In this document: piece after piece, positions 19,181 to 28,703 of the stretch
Position numbering within the stretch: the stretch's first letter is position 1
How the letters are laid out: each line of letters opens with the position of its first letter
Source of the DNA: Emiliania huxleyi CCMP1516
Taxonomy: Eukaryota; Haptophyta; Isochrysidales; Noelaerhabdaceae
Direction: 5' to 3'
Assembly (NCBI RefSeq): GCF_000372725.1
Contig: NW_005198965.1
Span: 49,452 to 113,451, forward strand
Length of the DNA: 64,000 bases
Notes under the pieces: generated by a model
What the model saw: the letters and a program-made list of their open reading frames with translations, nothing else
Databases searched by the model: none
Told to the model about the DNA's origin: nothing
Translations under genes and position numbers: made by a program

Positions 19181-19432
19181 ATAGCTCCGAGTAGAGGGGG
19201 CGGTCTGCTGCTAGGGGAAACCCGGAGCGCGGAGCCAACCCTCGGAGACCCGTGTTTACTTTACGGCCTTCTCCCTGCGAACGCGCACCCCCCCTAGCTA
19301 GGGGTCAGGGCTCTCTAGCCCGTAGCCCGATACCGATCATCCGGCCCGCTGGATGCGCTTCTCAGCTCCCCCCGGCCCTGGATGTGAGGTTACTGACTGC
19401 ACTCCAAGTGCTCCAAGTGCTCCTCCACGACA

Positions 19433-19709
19433 CCACCAAAGGGAGAAATCAAAACAGACGAGACCCTCTTCAACGACCCAAAGATACACAGAGAAATCCA
19501 AGAAATATGGAAGAAGGAGCTATACGGGCAAGAAAGACGAGACCGAGGCAGCCAAATTCACAGAAGCTATCGAGCAAACAACAGCCCATCTCCACCAGGA
19601 AACCAGGAGAAAGCGACACACACCCGACGCAGCCGAACTGATTAAGAGAGGGATCGCACGAGTGGAAGAAGCCTTCAAAGACAAATCATCTCCAGCGTTC
19701 TCACGATGA
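19433..19709 (+). pseudogene. LINE ORF2 fragment downstream of the endonuclease
   Basis: ETLFNDPKIHREIQEIWKKEL, then after a frame change KDETEAAKFTEAIEQTTAHL. This is the charged linker expected between endonuclease and reverse transcriptase. It continues the 18895-19180 fragment, with the right repeat arm (19187-19432) inserted between. Confidence 0.5.
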
Positions 19710-20861
19710 GTGTCGGACACCTACGATGGCTATGCGCCTGGGGTCTCGGATGCAGTGCTCCTCGCCGCTCGGCTGCACTCCTGGCTTCACCCAGGCGCTG
19801 TCGTACTTTCCCCGCCACGACGAAGTGGATTGCCACTGGCCGCCCCGCTCGCTCCCTCGGCGAATCACCCTGACGTTGCCGATGGAGACACGCAACGTGA
19901 GCATTGTGCCATCGCCGTACTGACGAGCCTTTCTGATGTCCCGCGACGCGTAGACCCCTGGCCCGAGCATGCCACTGCTCGACGGGCGGAAGCCGTTAGA
20001 GACGATCGAGCGCGCTCTGCTTGCAGTTGTTCCGTGGTACATGATCGTGCCACTCATGGTCATTGAGGCCCATGGGAGTTGCGCGCCAAGCATGACGTCC
20101 CGTATGAGGCCCAATACCCGATGACAGAGCACACCCACGAGGAAGACCACGGCTGCCGTCGTCAGCATGGGGCACGACGGTGTCCACACGACGCAGCCCT
20201 GATGCAAGCTCATGACTCCAGCCCTTAGCAGATCGAGGCACGCCAGGATGGCCTTCACCCAGCACGAGTCGTCGCCGCACACGTCTTGCCGCTTCAGGTT
20301 GATCCACGTCATCACGGGAGGAGCCCACGCCCATGCGTGGCTCACCGCGGTCGCCGCCACGGCCGACAACGATCCTGCATGCTTGAGTGCGGCTGCCGAC
20401 AGCTGTCCTGCATGCCTGAGTACCGCCGCCGCCAACCAGCAGATTGCGACCACGAGCCATAGCAGCGCCTCGCCCAACCACTTCAGCACGAGAGGCGCCC
20501 ACTCCCATGTCAACCTCACTACCACGGCCAACCACGCTCCGACATGCCTAAGTGCGGCTGCCGAGAACAAGCCTGCATATCTGAGTGCGACGGCCGCCCA
20601 CCAGCCCCTGCACCTTTCAGCTGCACAGGCTGCAATCGCCATGACGACCGCCATGATGATGATGGACAGAGGGAGGCGTCTCGATTTTCGAAGGCGCCGG
20701 ACGGTGCCATACTGCTGGTTCCTCTGCTCGAGTGAGCCATGCCTGACGGATACGGTGTAGCTGTGCTCACCGATGCGGTATGCCATCACGACGGATTGAT
20801 CGCCAGCGGCGCGACACCGCTCCGCCCTGGCAAGCGTTGCGGTTGCAGACTTGTGCCGCAC
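19701..20861 (-). CDS. Membrane protein with C-terminal GIG2/PARP-like ADP-ribosyltransferase domain
   Basis: Intronless, 386 residues. The C-terminal domain (about residues 270-386) shows YHGTTASRARSIVSNGF, GMLGPGVYASRDIRKARQY, SAWVKPG and GEEHCIRDPRRIAIVGV. This is the pattern of the PARP fold as in fish GIG2 proteins, and the H-Y-E catalytic residues (YHGTT, GVYAS, GEEHC) are present. The N-terminal 260 residues hold several hydrophobic segments (SIIIMAVVMAIAACAA, LLWLVVAICWLAAAVL, TAAVVFLVGVLCHRVLGL) and an internal duplication (LRHAGQLSAAALKHAG). So the catalytic domain is tethered to a membrane. The substrate is unknown. The first ATG at 20861 is used; MAYRIGEH at residue 26 is an alternative start. 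Confidence 0.75.
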   Translation of the reverse strand: MRHKSATATLARAERCRAAGDQSVVMAYRIGEHSYTVSVRHGSLEQRNQQYGTVRRLRKSRRLPLSIIIMAVVMAIAACAAERCRGWWAAVALRYAGLFSAAALRHVGAWLAVVVRLTWEWAPLVLKWLGEALLWLVVAICWLAAAVLRHAGQLSAAALKHAGSLSAVAATAVSHAWAWAPPVMTWINLKRQDVCGDDSCWVKAILACLDLLRAGVMSLHQGCVVWTPSCPMLTTAAVVFLVGVLCHRVLGLIRDVMLGAQLPWASMTMSGTIMYHGTTASRARSIVSNGFRPSSSGMLGPGVYASRDIRKARQYGDGTMLTLRVSIGNVRVIRRGSERGGQWQSTSSWRGKYDSAWVKPGVQPSGEEHCIRDPRRIAIVGVRHSS

Positions 20862-20959
20862 GGGCTGCCAGCGGCCGGACTGGGTCTGAGCGCACGCACG
20901 TCCCCGCGAAGCCTCACGCGAAGCCTCAACGACCCTTTGCTCCTAAATCAGCAGCAGCC

Positions 20960-21718
20960 ATGGAGACCAAGCCCGACCCCGAGTACGTCTTTGGCGGCAG
21001 CAAGGACGACAAGGTCAATCTCTGCGAGTACGTTGCCTTGAACCACTCGCTCCTCGGCATGTTCTTCCAAAAAAAGGGCAGCGACCCCGCGCCGCCTAGC
21101 CGCGCACGCTCCTCCGCGCACGGCAACCCACCTCTTGCTCGCACGCAGGCAAGCCGGTGCGGGACCGCGCTGCGCTCTTCGGCTTCACGACGACGGCGGC
21201 CATTGCGACGGGCATGCTGACGGCAGAGTACGTGGGCGTCGACGACTGGAAGAGCCAGATGGCCAGCCTCGGACTCACCATCCTCATCGTGACGCCCGCC
21301 ACCTTCATGTTCAAGTGCGCCCAGGGCTTCCTGTCAGACATGAAGTGCCTGCTCGAGGCGCGCGCCGCGCTCGGACCCGCCACGCACCCTCCAGCCTGCC
21401 CACCCACCGCCCGGCGCCGAATGAGAACATACACAACTTTTCCTCGCCCGCCGCCAGATGGTAACCGTCTTCTTCATGACCGCCACCGTCTACTGGGCCG
21501 CCACGAGGCCCAAGGCCGCCGACGCCGGTTTCCAGGCGGTCTACGGCCTGATAGCCAGCTGGGTGGTTGAGGCGCCCTCGCACATCTTCAAGTACCTCTA
21601 CTGCGCCACCTTTTGCCCGTGCTGCGTGCCAAAGAAGAGCAAGCTCAACACGGTGGACGACATTGCGCGCGAGTATGAGGGCGGCGCCCCAGAGCTGCAC
21701 GTCAACATTGAGCGATGA
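20960..21718 (+). CDS. Multi-pass membrane protein, 3 exons, unknown function
   Basis: Exons 20960-21077, 21149-21357, 21458-21718, joining in frame to 195 residues. Both introns have GC donors. The ATG lies in CAGCC-ATG-GAG, a good eukaryotic start context. Hydrophobic segments: AALFGFTTTAAIATGMLTA, LGLTILIVTPATFMFK, MVTVFFMTATVYWAA and AVYGLIASWVVEAP. A Cys cluster follows (YCATFCPCC), possibly palmitoylated, then a polar tail. I do not recognise the family. The coding quality and clean splice joins make it real. Confidence 0.72.
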
Positions 21719-22396
21719 GCCCTCTCCCCGCCCGACTTCTGTGCGCGCGCGGCGGCGAGGGCCGCCGCCGCAGCGTCTGGCGGACATCAACTTAGCTACT
21801 CTCAGCGCCTCTCCTCCTACTCAACCGTGTGGTCTCTTCCCAGCTGGCAACTTCCGTGCCCCAATCCACGCCGCACGTGCCTCCCGGCCGCGGCGCTCGG
21901 GCGGTGCGTGCGCCGTTCCGCGCGCCGCGATGGGCGGCGTGGCCTCTCTCGGTCTCGCCCTCAGCAGCAGTGGGTGCGTCGTGCGTGCGGACTGCGGTGC
22001 GACGCGCACATCTCTCGCCCGCATCGCGTGATTCTCGCGAGCCCGTCAATTTATGTACCACTGTCTTGTGTCCGTCAGTCGTATCGTGCCGTTCAACTTA
22101 TTATCAGCGCAACACCACGCGCCGCACATGCGGCCTGACGCCTGTGTGTTGTGAGAGTCCGGCTTCACGCGGGAGCGGTCGGGACAGCACAGTGCCGTCA
22201 GCGCACCCACCCCTCTCGCCACCGGCCCGGGTTCCCCGCTCTTGCAACACCGCCGCAACACCCACAGCGCGCGCACGCCCACCGACAACAGTACAGTCAC
22301 ATGCGGTCTCCGACGACCCGCGCCTCGCCCGTACCACAGCCGCGCCGCCCTCCCGCCAAAATCTCGACGCACCTCCAAAAGCTCTGTCCTCTCTCC
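21719..22396. other. Intergenic region between convergent genes
   Basis: No gene supported. It contains 3' ends of both neighbours. Open frames here are products of GC bias. Confidence 0.35.
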
Positions 22397-25300
22397 TCAC
22401 GCGGCCGCCTGTGCCGGCGGCAGCTCCTCGCCGCCGCCACCGCCGCTCCCGCCGCCGCCGCCCCCTCCGGCGTCCTCGCCCGCGTCGTCCGCCGTCTCAA
22501 GCTTCCGCTTCCACGAGGCGTTGACAAACTCATCGTAGTCGACCGACTTTGAAAAGGGCCGCTCGCCGAGCACGCGGATCAGGTCGTCCGAGCCGATCAC
22601 CTCCTTCTCGAGCAGCGACTCGGCCAGGGCGGTGAGCTTGTCGCGGTGCTCGGTGAGCAGCGACACGGCGCGCTCGTAGGACGCGTCGATGATCTTGGAC
22701 ACCTCCTCGTCGATCACGCGCGCCGTCTTCTCGGAGTAGGGGCGGTAGAGCGTGTTGGACTCCTCCTGCTGCCCAAACGAGAGCGGGCCGACGCGCGACG
22801 AGAGGCCGTACACGGTCACCTGCGGGCGGGTGGGTGGGCGGCGGGGGGGGGGGGGGGGGGCTCGTGAGCGGAGAGGTGGCGGCGAGGGCGGCGCGGCGGG
22901 CGAGGGCGGCGAGGGGGGTCGGCGCGGGTAGACAGGCGAGCGGGGGGACGGCGGGGCGCAGAGGGGGTGGGGCGGCGCCACCTGCTCTGCGGCCCTCCCT
23001 CCCAGCGCCATGCACATCATGTCGTCGAGCTGGCCCTCGGTGTAGAGCGGCACGTCGCGCGGGAGGGACTGCGAGTAGCCGAGGGCGGACTGGCCGCGCG
23101 GCACGATGGACACCTTCACCGCCGGGGGAGGGGGCAGGTGAGGGGCGAGGGCTGGGGCGAGGGGCAGCATTGCGGCACGATGGGCACCTTCATCACCGGG
23201 TCGGCGTGCTCGAGCAGCCAGCCGCAGAGGGCGTGCCCCGCCTCGTGGAAGGCGACGACGCGCCGCTCGTACGGGTCGATGGTGAGGTCCTTCTTCTCGA
23301 TGCCGGCGATGACGCGGTCGATCGCCGCGTCGAAGCACTCTGCGGTGACGACGCTCTCGCTCCGCCGCGCCGCGATGAGCGCCGCCTCGTTGCACACGTT
23401 GGCGATCTCGGCGCCCGAGAAGCCGGGCGTGAGGGCGGCCATCTTTTGGGACCACGACTCCGAGTCGGCGTCGAGCTTGAGCGCGCCTGGGCGGGGGGGG
23501 CAGAGGGCGTGAGCGACGAACACGGCGAGCGCCGCGCCGCCTCGCCTCTCCACGAGTGCGCGCCGAGAGTCGGACGCTCGAGAACTGGGCTAGGTGTCTG
23601 GGCCAGATCTCGGGCCGCATCTCGCATCTGCGCGCCGAGGTGGACGCGGAAGATCTCTGCGCGGCCGGTGATGTCGGGCTTGTCGACGACGATCTGGCGG
23701 TCGAACCGGCCCGGCCGCAGCAGCGCGGGGTCGAGAACGTCGGCGCGGTTGGTGCCCGCGAGGACGACGATGCCTGCGGGACCATGTCACATCGCGTTTG
23801 GACATCTCGTGGCCATGCACGACTGCGCCTGTGGTCGTGGAGTGGGCGGGAAAAGGCGGGCGGGAGGCGGGCGGGAGGCGGCACGGCGGGCGGGCACGGC
23901 GGGTGCAGCGGTGGCGGGGCGCCGACGGCGCGGCGGTGCTGGCAAGGCGGCGAGGGCGCGGCGGGGCGGCAAGGGCTGGCGACTCGCCCGACGAGGGCGA
24001 GAAGCCGTCGAGCTCGATCAGCAGCTGGTTGAGCGTGTTCTCGCGCTCGTCGTTGCCTCCGTTGAAGCCGCCCTTGCCGCGCGCGCGGCCGACTGCGTCG
24101 ATCTCGTCGATGAAGATGAGGCAGGGCGCGTTGGCGCGCGCCTGCGCGAAGAGGTCGCGCACGCGCGCCGGCCCGACGCCGACGAACATCTCGATGAAGT
24201 CGGAGCCGGAGATGGAGTAGAAGGGCGCCTTCGACTCGCCGGCGGTCGCCTTTGCGAGCAGCGTCTTTCCGCAGCCGGGCGGGCCGACGAGCAGAGCCCC
24301 CTTGGGGATCTTTGCGCCGAGCTTGGTGTACCTGCGGCCGGGGCGGGGAGATGAGGGCGGGTGGGCGGGGGGGGAGGGAAGGAGAGGGGAGGGCGGGCGG
24401 GTGGGGAGGGGAGGGGGCAGCAGGGGGGGGGGGGGGGGCAGCCGGAGGCGGCGGAGGTGGCGGCGGCGGCGGCGGCGGCGAGAGGATGAGGAAGGGAGCG
24501 GGAGCAGAGGAGGCGGGAGCGGGAGCGGCGCTGCCGCACCGCTCCGGGTTCTGGAGGATATCGACAAACTCCATCACCTCGGCCTTGGACTCTTGCAGCC
24601 CAGCGACGTCCTTGAAGCGCGTCTGCACCTTGGACGCCTTGATCGCCTTCGACTTGCCGACGTTGAAGAGGCCTCCGCCGCCGCCCATGCCGCCAATCCC
24701 GCCTGGCGGCGCGCCAGGAGGGCGCGGGTGGGCGCAGCTGGTCGTGCGGCGAGGGGAGCCCAGCCGCTGGTCTCGTGAGGCGGTGTGGAGACGCGGCGAG
24801 GCGCGGGGTGGGGCGAGAGCTGGATAGATCTCACGCCACGGGGTGGTGGGGAGCCCGTGGTGCGGGGGGGAGGGGCGGGGGGAGGGGCGGCGCGTGGCCG
24901 GGGCAGGGGCGGGAGGAGGGGCGGGAGGAGGGGACGGAGGAGGGGCGGAAGGGTGGGAGATGTCGGTGCGGGAGGGTGGAGGCGTCTCGGAGGCGTCCTG
25001 TACCGCCGAGCGCGCCGCGCGACATTGCGACGAGGAAGCCGATGAGGAGGAGGGAGGGGACGTAGCGACCCGCCTGAGGGAAGGGGGGGGAGGGGAGGTG
25101 GGGCGGGCAGGGAGGGGAGGTGGGGGTGGCGGGGAGGGCGAAGCAGGGGGAGGGGAGTGAGGCGTGGCGGGGACGGAGGCGGCCTCCGACGCCCAGGAGC
25201 GCTGCGAGACGAAGGCGACGGGGACGTGGTCGCGCAGCGGCACGCCGAGCTCGTTCTGCGCCGCCTCGAGCCGCTCCTGTTGACGGCAAGAAGACGCGTG

Positions 25301-26024
25301 GAGAGACGCCGCTCACGGCTCATTCCGCGCCGCCCTCTCGGCCGCTCCTCAAACGAGTCGAGCGAGCCAATCGTGAAGTAAAACTCGGCGGGCTTGTCGG
25401 GCACCGCAGAGGCGAGGGGCGCGAGTGGCTGCTGCAGCTCAAAGCCGGGCTCCGCCGCCGCCGACTGCGACGACTCGTACAGATGTACCCGCACGATGGT
25501 CCCGTTGACCACCACGAGCCGCCTGCGCCAGTGCAGTGTGGCGGTGGCAGGCGGGGGCCGGGGAGGCTGGGCGTGGGCTGGCGCGCGGCGCACCCGACGC
25601 GGCCGGTGGCGAGCATGTTGGACATGAAGTGCTGCATCGATATCTCCTTCTGCGCACCGCCGCCGCCCTCCCCCCGCCCGCCAAAGATTACAAAGGTCGC
25701 GAGACCCAGCCCGGCGGACGTCGCCGCAAAATTGGCGAGCTGCGACGCAGAGGGCCATCCGCCGCCGCCGTTGCCACCTCCTCCGCCACCGCCGCTGCTG
25801 CCGCCGCCGCCGCCGCCCTCCGACCGCGCGTGCACCCCGTCCGCGCCCTTCTCTGCCGCGGAGCCCTTGGTGCGGGGCGCGAAATTGCGGAACGCCGGAG
25901 GCGGCTTTGGGGGCTCGGAACAGAGCAGCCGCGCCGGCGGCCGGAGACTGCGGCTGAAGGGGCGCCGGCACGCCAGCGGCGCGGCGCAAAGGCCTCTCCT
26001 GGAGGATAAGCGCGCTGCTCTCAT
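22397..26024 (-). CDS. AFG3: Mitochondrial AFG3-type m-AAA/FtsH protease, 10 exons
   Basis: ATP-dependent zinc metalloprotease for inner-membrane protein quality control. Exons in transcript order: 26024-25594, 25522-25348, 25276-25175, 25073-25004, 24702-24540, 24331-23988, 23773-23636, 23486-23188, 23113-22982, 22819-22397 (758 residues). The N-terminus is Arg/Ser-rich ([20 protein letters not shown]), as in mitochondrial presequences. Two membrane segments follow ([25 protein letters not shown]). The AAA domain has GPPGCGKT (about 329-336), [12 protein letters not shown] and [19 protein letters not shown]; the protease has FHEAGH (about 553-558). About 24 residues normally carrying GAQDDL, including the third zinc ligand, are missing between GGRAAEQ and VTVYGLSS, where the intron holds a G18 run. 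Intron 25277-25347 fits only GA-AG. Intron 23114-23187 starts with a copy of the next exon. Confidence 0.9.
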
Positions 26025-26894
26025 CTGGACGCCTCCGAGAAGTGGTGGCTACCAACTCGTTCAGGGTACCTTCCCCACCCTTGAAAAGAGAATAAGCGCG
26101 ATCTCCAAACGACACCTGGAATTGCGCCTCGCCGCTTTCCTCCCGCTGTGATTCTGTGCGAGCTCTGTGTCGCGATCTGCTAACTTGGGCGGTACAGATT
26201 TCTTTCGTGTGCTTGCCGATCGCGCGCCACCGCCCCCGGCGCGGGGTGGGAACTCAGAGATGATTCTTTCTTCTTGAACTCAGTTCGTGAGTTCTGTGTC
26301 CCCATCCCTGTGCTCCACCTTTCTTCTCCCGCGTCAGTCCCATGAGAACCTCACTATATTTTCCCCACCTCGTGAGTGAGCTGTCCTGTGAGCTGTGTGC
26401 TGTGTGTGTCCATCCAGCAGTCCGGAAGAGAAGTACAGCGATCGCCAACTCGCTGGCCTCTCCGCAGGCCCCCCCGACCGCGTCGAACTCATCGGCGCGG
26501 GCACTCTCGGCTACGGGACCGGCCCCAGCTTCGGCTGAGGGCTAACAAGCTGCCGAGCCCAAATCACTGTGAGAGTCGTGATTTCTTGTTGGTTAATAAA
26601 AATCTCTCTCGCAGTCCGGACCCGGTGCTACAGCCGGTGACAGTGTGCCTCGTGTCGGCTCCCGAGCCGATCGTGTGCAGCGTGTGTGTGCGTGTGGGCC
26701 CGTCCTCCATGCTAGGAGGTGTGTAACACTGACTGACTGACTGCTTGCCGATCGCAACGTACGTTACATCCTGACTGAGTTGTTTGGTTGTCATCCTCAG
26801 TGCAGGTGGGGCTGCGCGACCGTGCTGCTGCGCGTGCGAGAGAGGTTGTGCGCGTGCTATCCCCCGGCCACTGTATATTTCGTACATCCTCGAT
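26025..26894. other. Intergenic region between divergent genes
   Basis: Contains the dispersed repeat at 26547-26612. No coding region is supported. Confidence 0.4.
26547..26612 (+). repeat. Dispersed repeat, copy of 39847-39912
   Basis: GCTGCCGAGCCCAAATCAC, GTGAGAGTCGTGATTTCTTG and the TCTCTCTC tail are shared with 39847-39912. The central 32 bases also occur inverted at 15516-15548. Confidence 0.75.
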
Positions 26895-27878
26895 ATGAGC
26901 ACCTACTTCAAGCACCAGGGCAAGTGCGCCGCCAACCTGCGGTCCCACACGATCGACCTGGAGGCCACCCTTCGCCCCACGTACACACCCGAGCAAACCG
27001 TCCCCTTACTCCCCCATCCTTCCACCTCCCCACGACGCGGCAGGCGCCCAGCGATCTGGTCGGCCTCGACGCGCTGCACAAAATGTCCACCGGGAGGAGA
27101 GTGGCGACCATGCGCGGCGGCTGCTTTTCGACGCGGCATCCTGATTGCCATCTACGGCTGCTTGCCTCCTTTCCCACAAACATCGCATCCATCCCCCTCC
27201 CTCAGGCCGCGCGAGGGCTCCAACGACGCGGCGCTAAAGCGGCAGAGCGAGTCGGTTCCCTCGCAAGTCTTTCTCGACCCGTACCACGTGCGTTGCATGC
27301 AAGACACCGCGTATGTCCGTCCCCGGCCCACCATTACGACGCACACACAGGTCGGAGACGGCAACCTTTTCTCGGACCGCCTCAGCAGCGGCGCCCCAAA
27401 TGTGCGAATGGAGCAGTACCAGCTTGGCGGGCAGACGTGCAAGGATATCGCCCTGCCAAGACCGAGCCGTGCCATTCATCGCAACTGCACTGTGCCATTC
27501 CTTCCCTCAGGCTGCGCGCGGTCGTATGCTCGTTTGGGACAAGGAGAGGCCGCCCGATCTGGGCCCTGAGGCGCGCAAACGCTCGCGCTACGTCACTCCT
27601 CCGCAAGGACGGTTTGTGCCTCCGCTCAAATCGTGGTGCGCCGAGATCGCGCTTCATCGCGGGTTCCCATGCCGCCCTCCCATCTGGCTCCTCCCTTCGC
27701 CCCGCTCAGGTGCGCGCGGGCGATGAGCTCGACCGATCCCTACGGAATCGGCGACCGCCCGTGCATCGGCGTCATCCAGGACACCGCCTTTCGCCGGACG
27801 GTAGAAGGGCCGGCAGCGGCGTCGTCACGGCCAGAGTGGTCTACTCACTCGCTCTCGCGGGGCGCGCGCGTCGTGTAG
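26895..27878 (+). CDS. Hypothetical protein, multi-exon
   Basis: Not recognised. From the ATG at 26895 (MSTYFKHQGKCAANL), a frame consistent with GC donors joins blocks SHTIDLE (exon to about 26962), APSDLVGLDALHKMSTGRR (from about 27041), EGSNDAALKRQSESVPSQ, DGNLFSDRLSSGAPNVRMEQ, AARGRMLVWDKERPPDLGPE and SSTDPYGIGDRPCIGVIQDT. It ends at the TAG at 27876-27878. Each block is followed by GC or GT and preceded by CAG. The block at 27309-27350 may be a 42-nt intron or coding. The protein is hydrophilic with short charged motifs and no visible domain. Exon limits are tentative. Confidence 0.5.
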
Positions 27879-28703
27879 AATGGTAGAACCGCCGATCTGC
27901 TTATAATGGGCCTCGCAGCGGTCCGTCGGTCGCGGTGCGCACTTGTGACCACACTTGTCACTTGCTGTTACGAGCTTGTTCAGAGAGAGAGCAACGCCAA
28001 GATCACCTTCACGCTTCACCTCGAGCCCTTCACCCCACTTTGATGAACGGTTCGTAAGCATAGCACGAAAAAGAAAAAAACCCAAGAGAGGGGTTGGAGG
28101 GCGGGAGAATCCAAAAAAGCCGTCCAAAAAGCCACAAAAAGCCAGCGAGCCTCCCGTTACGCGATTGCCGCGAAGCGCAGCATGATGCGTGGCCAGCTTG
28201 GGAGGCTGCCGCCGCTGTCAGAGGCGGCCGCCACTGTGAGGTCTCGAGGGCCGACCGGCCGGGCGAGCATCCGCGCTGCCAAATCCGCGGCGAGCCTGCA
28301 CAGCAAAACGTATATGCTGCTCTCGCGACTGGAGCGGCCGCAGGGGCGCGAGAGCGCGGCTTCGAGCTGCCGGCGCAGCCAGAGGGCAAACCCATACGTG
28401 CTCGTGCTCCTCCTTCGCTGTCCCATCGTCTCCTCATCTCTCTCCCACCTAGGCGGGGCGGGGGTCGGGGGGGCGGCGGGCGCGGGTGCGAGGTGCGGTG
28501 CGGTGCGTGCAATCGTGTGTTTGGCGTCATGTCGTGTGTGCCTTCGCTTGTTCCTATAAACAACGAAGTCGAGCTCAAAAAGAAAAAACTGCAACCCACT
28601 CCGCTGCCGACACGCCGGAGCGGTGCCAGGAGCGGTGCCGGGCCCGCTGCCGACGCGCCGCAGGAGCGGTGCCGGGCAGCGCTCCGCCGCCGGTTCGCCT
28701 CTC
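27879..28703. other. Intergenic region
   Basis: An A-rich block (28060-28140: AAAAAGAAAAAAACC, CAAAAAGCCACAAAAAGCC) is the only clear feature. No gene supported. Confidence 0.35.

Larger units (their letters stand above)
18245..19432. mobile_element. Element with ~240-bp terminal inverted repeats carrying gene fragments
   Basis: 18258-18490 and 19187-19423 are reverse complements over about 240 bp with few differences. They share AGCACTTGGAGCACTTGG, CGGGCTACGGGCTAGAGAG, GTCTCCGAGGGTTGG and CCCCCTCTACTCGGAGCTA. The interior holds an NCKX exchanger fragment and a LINE endonuclease fragment. No transposase was seen. Long inverted ends around host-gene pieces resemble Pack-MULE-like gene capture. 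It could also be two inverted copies of one repeat, the right one inside a LINE. No target duplication was found. Confidence 0.6.

Noticed and set aside
22834-24354. 506-codon plus-strand frame
   Set aside because: Antisense to AFG3 exons and crossing their introns; Arg/Ala/Gly-rich with no domain.
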